A DNA stretch of 64,000 bases from UBA2336 sp964404445 (GCA_964404445.1 CAYOJW010000002.1:1-64000); one strand, 5' to 3'; shown: positions 51,204 to 60,809, numbered from the stretch's first letter. Notes: generated by a model not told the origin, from the sequence alone. Made by a program: numbers and translations.

Positions 51204-52331
51204 TTAAGGGGTTTCTCTGCCTTTCCAAACCGGTTTGCTGAACAACGCTGCAAGCGCAACGCCCACGGCATACCCGGCATACACTACCTGCCACAACACA
51301 AACGCAGGCCAGCGCCATCTATTGCCTAACCACCGGTGTACCCGTACCAAAAAAAAGTATTCGGTTGTTGCCTTGGCCAGCAAACAGGCAACCATGATGT
51401 ATGCCGACACATCGCCCATCAACACAAACACGGGTAACACCATCATGCTGAGGTTAAACAAAAACACCGCTACGGCCAAAAGTTTACTGTTGGTGCCTTC
51501 GTGGTGTTTCCACTTGGCAGCCCAACGAATACGCTGTTGAAAAAAATCCTCTGCCGTTGGCTGAGGTGTTGTGGTTACGATGGCTTCGCGCACTGCGTTA
51601 AACCGGATGGCCGCAGCGGAGTACGCAGCTTCTACTTTACGCATCAGGAATTCATCGTCACCGGAGGCAATGTGCGTATTACCTTCATATCCGTTTAGTT
51701 CTGAAAAGACCGTTTTACGAAATGCCAGGTTTGCTCCATTGCACATGGTTGGAAACCCAAAGGCAGCCGTGGCAGCGCCCGACCCGATAAGACTTGAAAA
51801 CTCGATAGACTGCATTTCGGCAAATAGTGTTGCTGGCTGATCGTTAGCCGAACGCATACGCACCGGGCCAAACACCATTTTAACCGACTCGCTTTGAAAA
51901 GCCGAATTGACAGACCGCACCCAGTCAGGGCCGGGTAAACAATCGGCATCGGTTGTTATTATAATTTTACCCTTTGCCGCCAGAATGCCTTTTGTGAGCG
52001 CAGCTTTTTTTCCAGGCTCAGGCGCGTTCACCAACATACCGGTGAATGTGCTGCTCCGCAGTTTTTCGTGCACAACGTTTACGGTATGATCTTCACTATG
52101 ATCGTTTACAACGATCAGTTCCAATTTATCGGTCGGGTAGTTTTGTATCAACAGGCCATCCAATAGCCTGCCAATGGTTTGCGCTTCGTTACGGCACGGA
52201 ACAACCACCGTGATAAACGCTTCTTGCTGAACGCCCGGTACAGGCCGGTTAACCGCTTTAATCCAGCCGGTAATCAGGCCAAACACGGCAACCATATACG
52301 CCAACGTGATCAGGATAAATACAAACGACAT
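51204..52331 (-). CDS. GT2-family membrane glycosyltransferase
   Basis: A 375-residue processive-type GT2 with an N-terminal membrane helix (FVFILITLAYMVAVFGLIT) and C-terminal helices. Catalytic motifs are VVVPCRNEAQTIGRLLDGLL, TTDADCLPGPDW (DxD), ASGDDEFL and QRIRWAAKW (Q-x2-RW). The donor is unknown. It diverges from ruvC with starts 2-40 bp apart depending on the ruvC start. Confidence 0.85.
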   Translation of the reverse strand: MSFVFILITLAYMVAVFGLITGWIKAVNRPVPGVQQEAFITVVVPCRNEAQTIGRLLDGLLIQNYPTDKLELIVVNDHSEDHTVNVVHEKLRSSTFTGMLVNAPEPGKKAALTKGILAAKGKIIITTDADCLPGPDWVRSVNSAFQSESVKMVFGPVRMRSANDQPATLFAEMQSIEFSSLIGSGAATAAFGFPTMCNGANLAFRKTVFSELNGYEGNTHIASGDDEFLMRKVEAAYSAAAIRFNAVREAIVTTTPQPTAEDFFQQRIRWAAKWKHHEGTNSKLLAVAVFLFNLSMMVLPVFVLMGDVSAYIMVACLLAKATTEYFFLVRVHRWLGNRWRWPAFVLWQVVYAGYAVGVALAALFSKPVWKGRETP

Positions 52332-52369
52332 CGGTGCAATTTGTGAAATTCTCTGCCTATTTTAACACC

Positions 52370-52930
52370 GTGAAAAATGTTGTGCGCGAAAAAATTATTT
52401 TGGGGCTTGACCCCGGTACCAATATTATGGGGTACGGCCTTATTGCTATTCGCGGCAACAACGTTACCCTTTTGCAATTTGGCATTATCCGTCTGGGAAA
52501 AGTGGATAGTCACGAACTACGGCTTAAAAAAATATTCGACCGCGTATTGAGTTTAATTGATGAATACCATCCCGATGAGGTTGCACTGGAGGCTCCCTTT
52601 TTTGGGAAGAATGTACAATCGATGCTGAAACTTGGCCGGGCACAGGGAGTTGCCATGTCTGCTGCATTGTTTCGTGAGATTCCGATCACGGAATACGCAC
52701 CTAAAAAAGTAAAACAGTCGGTTACCGGAAACGGAAACGCCTCGAAAGAACAAGTAGCCAGAATGCTGATGACGTTACTGGCAATTAAAGAAATGCCCAA
52801 ACTATTAGATGCCACCGATGCCTTAGCCGTTGCCTTGTGCCACCACTACCAGCACGGTGTTACAAAACCTAAGGTAAAATCGTGGGAGGCGTTTGTTACG
52901 GATAATCCGGGAAGGGTGAAAAAAGTATAA
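52370..52930 (+). CDS. ruvC: Holliday junction resolvase RuvC
   Basis: About 186 residues. The frame opens at a GTG at 52334, but alignment to IILGLDPGTNIMGYGLI suggests a GTG at 52370 or 52382 as start. Catalytic acidic residues are in LGLDPGTN (D), DEVALEAPFFGKN (E) and ATDALAVALCHHYQ (D). It cleaves four-way junctions at the end of recombination. It converges on the GT4 gene at 52949 with 18 bp between. Confidence 0.92.
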   Translation: MKNVVREKIILGLDPGTNIMGYGLIAIRGNNVTLLQFGIIRLGKVDSHELRLKKIFDRVLSLIDEYHPDEVALEAPFFGKNVQSMLKLGRAQGVAMSAALFREIPITEYAPKKVKQSVTGNGNASKEQVARMLMTLLAIKEMPKLLDATDALAVALCHHYQHGVTKPKVKSWEAFVTDNPGRVKKV

Positions 52931-52948
52931 CACATCAACACGATTACC

Positions 52949-54142
52949 TTACCAGAACTTACGTTCATACAATAACTGCAAACCAATTACTGTATGTTCC
53001 CAAAACCAGCGTTCATGCACTGCCTGAACACCATTTAGCCCGAACTGATCAGCCCTGTCTGGATGTTGATGAAGACTTATAATCTTATCCGTTAAATCAT
53101 GCACATCGTCTGCGGTATGCACCAACCCACAATGCTCCTGCTTCACCAATTCAGCTTGTGTTATGCAATCACTTACCACAACAGGTTTACCCATTGCCAT
53201 GTACTGAAAAATTTTATTGGCATAGGTCGTGTCGTGATGGATATTTTTTTTCAAAGGCGATAAAGCAACATTACAATATGCGATGTAACTTGGCAAAAGC
53301 TCAACATCTTTCCACCCTTCAAACATTACACAATCGTGTACACCCAATGAAACAGCAAGCGATTTTAATTCGGCATCGACCGAGCTTTTGCCAACAATCC
53401 ACAAACGGGCATCGGGTATTTTGTTTTTTAACAATACCATTGCCCGGATAAGCAAATCAGTTCCTCTGCGCAGTGATGTATCGCCAATATACAACAGGTT
53501 ATAAGAGCCTTCCATTCTTTTTTGTACTGATTCGGCTAATGGATAGTTTAGAAATTCATTTTTACTAATTGTATTGGGTACAACCACAACCTGTTCTTCG
53601 GTTTTCTGAGTGTGCGTTATGATGTCCTGTTTAGCCAGTTCCGCAACAACCACTACCGCATTGGCTCTACGCGCCAGCGTGTAGTAAGTCTTTTTCCATC
53701 TTTTCAGATCGATCAGCAACCTTCCCTGAAAACTGTTAACGTGTTTATACTCGCGCATTATTTCGGGGCGGTTTTCATGTAAATCCAAAACCACCGGCAG
53801 CTTAAATTTTTTATTCGCGCTGAAAGCCGATTCAGCAATCACCATATCGTGAATGTGTAATACCTGTATGGTATTCTCTTTTATAAAATCAGCAATTTTT
53901 GGAGCAACTAACCAGCGATAAAACGGAAACGTATAAGCAAGTGCCGATAACTTATAAATCAATTTTCCCGCCCGGTACCGCCTGACATGAATACCCTTAT
54001 ATACTTCCTGTATATTTTTTACTCCCTGAAAATCAAGGCAAAACAAAAAAACCTCATGGCCTGCGGTTATTAAACTAATGGCCTCCTTTTCAACCCGCTG
54101 ATCGGGCGGAAAGGGGGCATCTAAGATCATTCCTATTCGCAT
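52949..54142 (-). CDS. GT4-family glycosyltransferase
   Basis: A 397-residue GT-B enzyme. It begins IGMILDAPFPPDQRVEKEAI, with the family 4 Arg-Val-Glu-Lys segment. The donor domain has LLYIGDTSLRRGTDLLIRAM, LWIVGKSSVDAEL and VALSPLKKNIHHDTTYANK followed by FQYMAMGKPVV. It opens the second glycan cluster of the window. The specificity is unknown. Confidence 0.85.
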   Translation of the reverse strand: MRIGMILDAPFPPDQRVEKEAISLITAGHEVFLFCLDFQGVKNIQEVYKGIHVRRYRAGKLIYKLSALAYTFPFYRWLVAPKIADFIKENTIQVLHIHDMVIAESAFSANKKFKLPVVLDLHENRPEIMREYKHVNSFQGRLLIDLKRWKKTYYTLARRANAVVVVAELAKQDIITHTQKTEEQVVVVPNTISKNEFLNYPLAESVQKRMEGSYNLLYIGDTSLRRGTDLLIRAMVLLKNKIPDARLWIVGKSSVDAELKSLAVSLGVHDCVMFEGWKDVELLPSYIAYCNVALSPLKKNIHHDTTYANKIFQYMAMGKPVVVSDCITQAELVKQEHCGLVHTADDVHDLTDKIISLHQHPDRADQFGLNGVQAVHERWFWEHTVIGLQLLYERKFW

Positions 54143-54159
54143 TTGTACTGATAATCGTT

Positions 54160-54212
54160 CAAATATACTAATCCGGTTCGTTAACAGATTGTTTATACAA
54201 ATCTTACCTTTG
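54160..54212. promoter_or_regulatory. Two divergent -7 box candidates
   Basis: Minus-strand TATATTTG (54160-54167) lies 18 nt before the GT4 ATG, and plus-strand TACCTTTG (54205-54212) 7 nt before the methyltransferase ATG at 54220. Both match TAnnTTTG. Neither has a good -33 TTTG, and the second would give a nearly leaderless mRNA. Confidence 0.35.
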
Positions 54213-54219
54213 GCAGCTT

Positions 54220-54966
54220 ATGAAAAACACCAACCACTGGAAGTCCACCAAATATGTTTTTTCAAAGGGCAAATTGATCGGTTCAAGAAATGCCGCAGAA
54301 CTGAACATTGCCTCGCGCCTCCAGGCCGATTTAGTAGCCGCTTTCTACCAGCAACACCTGAAAGATCACGCCCATGGAAAATTAGCCGATTTAGGTTGTG
54401 GTAAAGTTCCGCTTTATGATGCTTACAAAGCTTATGCGACAGACATTACGTGTGTCGATTGGGGCGGGTCGTTTCATGAGACCATTCATTTAGATGTTGC
54501 ATGCAGCCTGAACGAACCGCTGCCCTTTACCGACAACAGTTTCGACACCGTTATCCTGTCGGATGTATTAGAACATATTGCAGAGCCTCAACTACTGATG
54601 AACGAAATCGCCCGAATCTTAGCGCCAGGAGGAAAACTACTGATGAACGTTCCGTTTTATTACAAAATCCATGAAGCCCCACACGATTACTATCGCTATA
54701 CCGAATTTGCACTCCGGCATTTATTTACAAAGGCCGGATTAGATGTAATTATACTGAATGCCACGGGAGGCTCGCCCGTTGTGTTTACGGATTTCACCGC
54801 TAAAAATCTTATCAGAGTTCCATTGTTAGGCAACCCATTGGCCATGTTGGTGCAATATCTTTGCTCGTGGTTTATCCGCACCGGTATTGGTAAAAAGATT
54901 TCTGTCAAAACAGCAAAGCATTTTCCATTTGGGTATTATGCTATTGTTCAGAAAAAATCCATGTAA
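54220..54966 (+). CDS. Class I SAM-dependent methyltransferase
   Basis: A 248-residue methyltransferase. Motif I is LADLGCGKVPLYDAY, the acidic loop TCVDWGG, motif IV SFDTVILSDVLEHIAEP and motif V-VI ILAPGGKLLMNVPFYY. The segment HEAPHDYYRYTEFALRHLF is typical of a Bacteroidota glycan-cluster subgroup. It lies 2 bp before the FkbM-type gene and is probably co-transcribed. Confidence 0.82.
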   Translation: MKNTNHWKSTKYVFSKGKLIGSRNAAELNIASRLQADLVAAFYQQHLKDHAHGKLADLGCGKVPLYDAYKAYATDITCVDWGGSFHETIHLDVACSLNEPLPFTDNSFDTVILSDVLEHIAEPQLLMNEIARILAPGGKLLMNVPFYYKIHEAPHDYYRYTEFALRHLFTKAGLDVIILNATGGSPVVFTDFTAKNLIRVPLLGNPLAMLVQYLCSWFIRTGIGKKISVKTAKHFPFGYYAIVQKKSM

Positions 54967-54968
54967 TT

Positions 54969-55721
54969 ATGTTTTACTTTTTCATTCAATGCATACGTGT
55001 TTTTGGTTTACAGGTCGGTATCAGGGCATACCTGAATATAAAGGTCTTTAAAACCGGAAGCATAACACTTGGCAAGTCAACGCAAACCGTATTTTTCAGG
55101 CCACGTACCATTGATGTGCATACCTTTCGCGAAATATTTTTACGCGAAGAGTATAACATTACATTACCCGATGGGTTTTCTGTCAACACCATTATTGATG
55201 CCGGGGCAAACATCGGTTTCACAACTCTTTATTTTTCAAGGCGATTTCCGTTAGCCAGAATTTATTCGTTCGAGCCTGACGCTGAAAATTTTGCATTACT
55301 TAAAAAGAATACCAATCCGCACACCAACATCGTACCCGCGCAAAAAGCTATATGGAAAAATACCGGATTTATAAAAATAACCGATAAGGGTTATGGTGTT
55401 CGCGGTTTTATGGTTGAAGATGCCCAACCTGACACTCACCATAATGTTTTTGAAGCGATTTCACTCACCGATCTGATCGGTAAAAATAATTTTACATCCA
55501 TCGATATTTTAAAAATGGATATAGAAGGCAGCGAAAAAGAAGTTTTTGAAGCTGATACTTCGTGGCTGAGTATAACACGATGCCTGATTATTGAACTACA
55601 CGACCGCATGAAACCCGGTTGTTCAACTGCCGCATTCAAAGCATTATCGGGCTACAATTTTGAATGCTCGATAAAAGGAGAAAATTTAGTGTTTATTAAC
55701 CGCGACCTGGTTCCATATTAA
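54969..55721 (+). CDS. FkbM-family methyltransferase
   Basis: A 250-residue FkbM-type protein. It has IIDAGANIGFTTLYFSRRF (motif I), IYSFEPDAENFALLKKN and DILKMDIEGSEKEVFEADTS, the family signature. FkbM enzymes often O-methylate sugars in EPS or LPS. A hydrophobic N terminus (FYFFIQCIRVFGLQVGI) suggests membrane association. The 3' end overlaps the convergent GT4 gene by 4 bp. Confidence 0.87.
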   Translation: MFYFFIQCIRVFGLQVGIRAYLNIKVFKTGSITLGKSTQTVFFRPRTIDVHTFREIFLREEYNITLPDGFSVNTIIDAGANIGFTTLYFSRRFPLARIYSFEPDAENFALLKKNTNPHTNIVPAQKAIWKNTGFIKITDKGYGVRGFMVEDAQPDTHHNVFEAISLTDLIGKNNFTSIDILKMDIEGSEKEVFEADTSWLSITRCLIIELHDRMKPGCSTAAFKALSGYNFECSIKGENLVFINRDLVPY

Positions 55722-56830
55722 CGCTGTACTAAACGGGCATACAACGCCTCTAACCGTTCGCCCTGTATTTCGGCATTAAACTCTTTCTCAACGTGTGCCC
55801 GCGCCTGCTGGCTAAACACCGGTATTTTTTCAGGATGTTTAAATATCTGTTCAAGACATTGCCGCAGACTCTCTACATTGTTTTCTTCGGCTAAGTAGCC
55901 GTGCTCACCATCTTTAACAATTTCGGGTATATCAGAATGTTTGGTTGACACCACCGCCATGCCGGTTGCCATGGCATCTACAATGGCCATCGGTGTGCCT
56001 TCTTTGTTGTCGTTTTCGGTAGTCAGGCTCGACAGGATAAACACATCGCACGAATAGGCTGTTTCAATAACATACTGATAGGGCTGATACCCATGCCAGG
56101 TTATACGGTCTTCTAAGCCATCGCGCACGGCTTGTGCCTTGAGTGCATCGCGCAGCGGGCCATCGCCAATAATATCTAAGTGGAACTCGTAGTTTTTAAG
56201 CGCAGCCAATGCCGACAACGCCACGGTAATTCCCTTTTTGGGTAACAGGCTTGAAGACATCATCAAACGGATTTTGTTACCGTGATGAATGCGCTGCACA
56301 TATTTTATCGCACCCATATCCACACCCATGTGGTGCACTACTATTTTATCGGGGTTGCACCCTAACGATACCAACTGCTGTTTCATATACGGGCCAAGCA
56401 CCAGCAACAAATCCACTTCCCGAAACAGGTTTTTATATTTATACCGGTGATGCCGTGCAAAAGCATCGTCACCGTAAAAACTACAAATCATAGGAATATC
56501 TAATGTTTTTGCCAGCCCCATAAGTTTTACACCATGATACCCGAAATGAACATGCAACAACTGAATGCCTTTTTGTTTGCATATCCGTTTGAAGTATAAA
56601 AAATAGCCAAACAGTTTAAAGAACAGTATTTCGCTGTATTGCCTTGGTAAACTAAAATCCTGAAGACTGTACAGTGAAGAAAAAGGGTATAACTGAAGGT
56701 TTTGTTTTTTACGCGACAGGAAGATGGGTGTTGTTTTTGTTACACACGTTACAATGCGGTAAATCCAGTTTTCGGTTAATGGCAAATAACTGGAAGCGTA
56801 ATGCGCACACTGTATTTTTTCGTTTTTCAT
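55718..56830 (-). CDS. GT4-family glycosyltransferase
   Basis: About 370 residues from the ATG at 56830 (MKNEKIQCAHYASSYLPLTE); the open frame before this overlaps the Wzx gene and lacks similarity. The GT4 layout is LLHVHFGYHGVKLMGLAK, LLPKKGITVALSALAAL, LDIIGDGPLRDALKAQA and the donor segment NKEGTPMAIVDAMATGMAVV. It is probably part of the same unit as the flippase gene, 23 bp upstream. Confidence 0.87.
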   Translation of the reverse strand: MKNEKIQCAHYASSYLPLTENWIYRIVTCVTKTTPIFLSRKKQNLQLYPFSSLYSLQDFSLPRQYSEILFFKLFGYFLYFKRICKQKGIQLLHVHFGYHGVKLMGLAKTLDIPMICSFYGDDAFARHHRYKYKNLFREVDLLLVLGPYMKQQLVSLGCNPDKIVVHHMGVDMGAIKYVQRIHHGNKIRLMMSSSLLPKKGITVALSALAALKNYEFHLDIIGDGPLRDALKAQAVRDGLEDRITWHGYQPYQYVIETAYSCDVFILSSLTTENDNKEGTPMAIVDAMATGMAVVSTKHSDIPEIVKDGEHGYLAEENNVESLRQCLEQIFKHPEKIPVFSQQARAHVEKEFNAEIQGERLEALYARLVQR

Positions 56831-56853
56831 TTCAAAAAATCCTATCCTGATAT

Positions 56854-58308
56854 TTATTTCAAAAACCCCGGGGTGAGTAAGCCTATTTCTTTCCGGTACG
56901 AAAACCAAAGTAACGAAAAGCACAAAACACCATAAACAGCATGGCGAACAACATCGTGCAATTCCGTAAAAATACTTTCACCGGTTACAATAAAAGTCAC
57001 CAATATCATGGGCACAATAATCAGCTTCGTTACATTAAACCGCAGTGTGTAATCGTTGCGCATATAATATCCCAGCAATGCCATTTCAACAATATACGCC
57101 AACCCTGCCGAAAGAATAATGCCGTAAATACCCCACCAGCCGATGAGAATAACCATGGCTATAATTTTAAACGTAACCGCGAAAAAATTCACGTAGGTAA
57201 TCCGTTCCATTTTTTTAAGCGCGGTGTTTGGTACGGTAAAGTATAAGCGCATGGCACGGAAAATAAAAATCACGGCTAAGTAAGGAATGTAGTCGAGCGC
57301 TTCACGGTAATCGTTCGTTACGAACCAATCCATCAGCCACGGAAGCACAAATATTGAAAACACAATGGCCAGCATCATCACCGATACCAATCCATAGAAG
57401 TACCGGTTTATCTCAATGGAAGACGACTTCTGCCCTTGCTGCAACCCGATCTGTTTAATAACCTTCGGAAAAATGGTTGCACTTAACCCGTTCAGCAACA
57501 GTTCAACAGGTGCCAGGCACTTTTGTGCGAAGTCGTAAATACCCACCGTGGCCATGGCGCCAACCGGCATAACAATGGGGATGATAAATTTATCGATATA
57601 GTTTACGCCCCACTGCTGAAGTTGATATACAAATGTGAAAGCATTAAACCGTGCGGCTGTCATCTTCCACGGGTTTTTGATGTGAATGCCGTATTCGCCA
57701 AAAACCCGGAACAACACCCACACCACTGTACCTCCTCCTGCTATCAGCCGTGCCCCCAACGGGCCAATTAAAGTATTCGGGTACATTTTCAGGCCAACAA
57801 TGGTTAACACGGCCAGCACCGTAAACGAGCATACATTCGACCATAAAAAGGGTTCAGGCTTTTCGCGTGTTTGTAAAAAATTGCTATGTACTTTAAAAAC
57901 AGCCTGGAACACCCCGATAAAAACAGCCATCAATCCGTACGGAAAAAATGTTAACAGGCTGTCGGCCGGAAAAATCAGGTTAAAAATCAGTTGACCGGCC
58001 AGCGAAAGCAACACGGCAACAGCTAACCCCCATCCCAACAAAAAAACAAATACCGAACTGACAAACGTGCCTAATTTGGTACGATCGTTTTTAAATTCAT
58101 GGTAATGAACGTACAGCGAAGAGTCGAAGCTATACGTGGCCAATACCTGGGCAAACACCGAAAAGGCTATGCACGTTGCAAGCATACCGTATAGCTCGCG
58201 CGAAAGGTAATGCAGGTAAAACGGCAACAGGATAACCGCACTGGCCATGGGCAATGCCCCGGCTATGGTATAGATGAGTGAACTCTTAACAAAACCTTTG
58301 CTGATCAA
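56854..58308 (-). CDS. Wzx-type oligosaccharide flippase
   Basis: A 484-residue MATE/Wzx-like protein with about twelve to fourteen membrane helices. The N terminus SLIYTIAGALPMASAVILLP and the FDSSLYVHYHEF loop are typical of the polysaccharide biosynthesis membrane protein family, and YIPYLAVIFIFRAMRLYFTV marks the C-terminal half. It would move a lipid-linked glycan built by the neighbouring transferases. The first glycan locus lacks such a gene, so this one could serve both. Confidence 0.85.
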   Translation of the reverse strand: MISKGFVKSSLIYTIAGALPMASAVILLPFYLHYLSRELYGMLATCIAFSVFAQVLATYSFDSSLYVHYHEFKNDRTKLGTFVSSVFVFLLGWGLAVAVLLSLAGQLIFNLIFPADSLLTFFPYGLMAVFIGVFQAVFKVHSNFLQTREKPEPFLWSNVCSFTVLAVLTIVGLKMYPNTLIGPLGARLIAGGGTVVWVLFRVFGEYGIHIKNPWKMTAARFNAFTFVYQLQQWGVNYIDKFIIPIVMPVGAMATVGIYDFAQKCLAPVELLLNGLSATIFPKVIKQIGLQQGQKSSSIEINRYFYGLVSVMMLAIVFSIFVLPWLMDWFVTNDYREALDYIPYLAVIFIFRAMRLYFTVPNTALKKMERITYVNFFAVTFKIIAMVILIGWWGIYGIILSAGLAYIVEMALLGYYMRNDYTLRFNVTKLIIVPMILVTFIVTGESIFTELHDVVRHAVYGVLCFSLLWFSYRKEIGLLTPGFLK

Positions 58309-58376
58309 ACCTGTTTATTAAACGGACAAAAGTAATGAATACATGGCTGATTTATAAAGAGGACTTATATGAAACT

Positions 58377-58453
58377 GCCACTAAAGCACTAAGTCACAAA
58401 GGTTATTTTTACATATAATGATCGAATTCTTCGTGTCTTCGTGCCTTCGTGGC
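58377..58453. repeat. Imperfect inverted repeat of CTTCGTGN units
   Basis: The right arm (58429-58453) is three tandem octamers CTTCGTGT, CTTCGTGC, CTTCGTGG plus C. The left arm (58377-58401), GCCACTAAAGCACTAAGTCA continuing CAAAG, is a degenerate reverse complement of it. It fills the gap between the flippase start and the next glycosyltransferase stop. Confidence 0.7.
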
Positions 58454-58460
58454 TAAACTG

Positions 58461-59750
58461 TTATAAAATCCCTGTCAACTGTTCGGTGATCGCCCTGCGC
58501 GAGTACGCCTGTACCTGCCCCGAACGATTTTGTATTACCGGTGTTTTCCAATGTTGATAGGCCGATAGTATGGCACGCGCTATCGCGGCCTCATCTTCGG
58601 CCATGTCGCCAACGCCTGCCTGCTTCAACAAACCGGCTGCATCGCCATCGACAGGCCCTATGCCAATAACAGGCAGGCCTGTTGCCAGATACTCAAACAT
58701 TTTACCCGGCAAATATGCGGCAGCGTTTTTATAACCGGTCAGTACCAATAACAACGCACTGCTGGTTGCATATATGTTCATAATTTCGGTGTGCGAAACC
58801 GGTGCAACAAAACGTGTTACTTCGTTCAGCAAGGGTTGTTCGCTTATGTATTGAATAAAGGCCGGATCGACCTGCCCGACAAATTCTATCCGCAAATGTT
58901 TTTTAAACTCATCGTTCGTTTGGCACAACCTTTCGATCACACGCATAAACGGTCGGGAGTCGCAACGTTCGTTCACAATACCGATGTGCCGCACAACAAA
59001 AGCGTTTTGTGGTCTGAGTGCAAACCCTGCAAAATCAGCTTCATCAAAACCATTGGTCAGTAACCTGACCGGTCGCCCGCCTAACTTTTCAAACTGCTTT
59101 ACCCACGTAGGCGTTACCGTGATAACTTCATCGGCCGTAACCAAAACCTCATGCTCTAACGCTTTATGTCTTGCCCAGGCCGATTCTGATAAGTTTAACG
59201 TTTCTAAAAAACCCCACTCACTCCAGGGATCACGCATATCCACAATCCATTTTAATGATGGATTTTGTTGCTTCAACTTCAACCCGATCAGGTGCATACT
59301 ATGCGGAGGCCCGGTAGTAATAATGGTTTGGATATTATGTTGCCGAAGATATTGTGTTAAAAATTTAACCGATGGCTTTACCCAAAACTTGCGTGGGTCG
59401 GGAATAAAGAAACTTCCGCGCACCCAAAGGCTCAAGCAGGCAAACAACGATTTCTTTTTTTTGCCTGTCGGTACGGTTTCGGGTGATTTGTTACCGGCCA
59501 CTAACCCCGACAGCTTGTTAAAAATCTCGTAAGGTTCCCAGATAGGATATTTTATAACTTCTGCTTCGGGCGGAACATCGTTTAACAGCGATTCGTCTTT
59601 TAAATCGAACGAAGGGTTTTCGGGTGTAAACACAAAAGGCTTCCAGCCGAACTGCGGCAGGTATTTCACAAACTTGAGCCAGCGCTGTACACCGCTGCCT
59701 CCGCTGGGCGGCCAGTAATAAGCGATGATCAGGACTTTCTTATCGGGCAT
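58461..59750 (-). CDS. Glycosyltransferase, GT4-like
   Basis: A 429-residue GT-B protein. The start VLIIAYYWPPSGGSGVQRWL is the common GT4 opening with the GGSGVQR motif; TIITTGPPHSMHLIGLKL and KWIVDMRDPWSEWGF mark the acceptor domain. The donor domain holds VRHIGIVNERCDSRPFMRVI and the segment YLPGKMFEYLATGLPVIGIG. It is the first gene of the 55.7-59.8 kb minus-strand group. Confidence 0.85.
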   Translation of the reverse strand: MPDKKVLIIAYYWPPSGGSGVQRWLKFVKYLPQFGWKPFVFTPENPSFDLKDESLLNDVPPEAEVIKYPIWEPYEIFNKLSGLVAGNKSPETVPTGKKKKSLFACLSLWVRGSFFIPDPRKFWVKPSVKFLTQYLRQHNIQTIITTGPPHSMHLIGLKLKQQNPSLKWIVDMRDPWSEWGFLETLNLSESAWARHKALEHEVLVTADEVITVTPTWVKQFEKLGGRPVRLLTNGFDEADFAGFALRPQNAFVVRHIGIVNERCDSRPFMRVIERLCQTNDEFKKHLRIEFVGQVDPAFIQYISEQPLLNEVTRFVAPVSHTEIMNIYATSSALLLVLTGYKNAAAYLPGKMFEYLATGLPVIGIGPVDGDAAGLLKQAGVGDMAEDEAAIARAILSAYQHWKTPVIQNRSGQVQAYSRRAITEQLTGIL

Positions 59751-59755
59751 TTTGC

Positions 59756-59773
59756 GAATTACGAATAAAGAAT
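59756..59773. repeat. GAATTACGAAT repeat word downstream of miaA
   Basis: GAATTACGAATAAAGAAT here matches GAATTACGAATTAAGAAT at 60706-60723 at 17 of 18 positions in direct orientation; the word GAATTACGAAT occurs again at 59778 onward. The two blocks flank miaA. Confidence 0.65.
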
Positions 59774-59779
59774 GATGAA

Positions 59780-60685
59780 TTACGAATCATAAATAAAATC
59801 AAGTATGCCTTTTATATCATCGGGCCTGAACCAGCGTACCTGTTCATCACGCTTAAACCATGTTAACTGTCGTTTGGCATAACGTCTTGAATTTCTTTTT
59901 AATAACCGGATTGCCTCCGGGCGATCATACTGTCCATCAATGAAACCGAAAATTTCCTGGTAGCCTACCGTTTGCAATGCGTTTTTATCGCGTTGCGGAT
60001 ATAAAGCCTGAGCTTCTTCAAACAAACCGTTGGCGATCATATCATCCATACGCTGATCGATCCGTTCGTAAAGTTTAGCGCGCTCGACCTCCAGCCCGAT
60101 TTTTATAACCCGAAAAGGCAATTCTTTAACGGCTTTCTTCTGAAAAGTGGCTATGGATTGCCCCGTGGCTATCTTAACCTCCAATGCACGCATGAGCCGC
60201 ATCGGGTTTTTCTGGTCGATGGTTTTAAAATGTTCAGGGTCTAATTCACGCATTTTGTTTTGCAACCACAACAATCCTTTTTGCTCAAAATCTTCGATCA
60301 ACTGATCACGCACGGCATCGGGCACCTCCGGAATATCATCAAACCCTTCTAACAAAGCTTTGATATAAAGCCCTGATCCTCCGCATACTATTACAACATC
60401 GTGAAGTTCAAACAAAGCATAAATTTTTGCGAGTGCTTCATCCCCAAAGCGGGCGGCATCGTAGTCTTCGCTGATGGAATGTGTATCGATAAAATAATGC
60501 TTCACTTCGGCTAACTCTGCCGCTGTTGGCTTGGCTGTACCAATGGTTAACTCCCTGTAAATCTGCCGCGAATCGGCCGAGATAATCGCTGTCTGAAACG
60601 TTTTGGCCAACTGTATGGCGAGGGTGGTTTTACCCACGGCCGTTGGCCCAACTACTACAATCAGCTTCTTTTCGGAAAAATCCAT
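59780..60685 (-). CDS. miaA: tRNA dimethylallyltransferase MiaA
   Basis: A 301-residue enzyme. The P-loop is VVVGPTAVGKTTLAIQLA, followed by AIISADSRQIYRELTIGTAKP, KHYFIDTHSISEDYDAARF, VCGGSGLYIKALLEGF and NPMRLMRALEV, the full MiaA set. It adds a dimethylallyl group to A37 of tRNAs reading UNN codons, which includes the serine UCN tRNAs at 44.8 kb. It is bracketed by repeat words. Confidence 0.95.
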   Translation of the reverse strand: MDFSEKKLIVVVGPTAVGKTTLAIQLAKTFQTAIISADSRQIYRELTIGTAKPTAAELAEVKHYFIDTHSISEDYDAARFGDEALAKIYALFELHDVVIVCGGSGLYIKALLEGFDDIPEVPDAVRDQLIEDFEQKGLLWLQNKMRELDPEHFKTIDQKNPMRLMRALEVKIATGQSIATFQKKAVKELPFRVIKIGLEVERAKLYERIDQRMDDMIANGLFEEAQALYPQRDKNALQTVGYQEIFGFIDGQYDRPEAIRLLKRNSRRYAKRQLTWFKRDEQVRWFRPDDIKGILDFIYDS

Positions 60686-60698
60686 CCTCCAAAATTAA

Positions 60699-60757
60699 GA
60701 TTTTAGAATTACGAATTAAGAATTGGAGCCGTTCTGAAAATTCGTAATTCTAAAATC
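60699..60757. repeat. 19-bp perfect inverted repeat before miaA
   Basis: GATTTTAGAATTACGAATT (60699-60717) and AATTCGTAATTCTAAAATC (60739-60757) are exact reverse complements with a 21-nt loop. They lie between divergent genes (miaA and the 90-residue protein), so they are not a simple terminator. A further ATCGTAAATCGTAAAT block follows. Confidence 0.8.
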
Positions 60758-60809
60758 GTAAATCGTAAATTTATCAAGTATCTTGCCCCTGTTTTGTTGA
60801 CAACCACTT

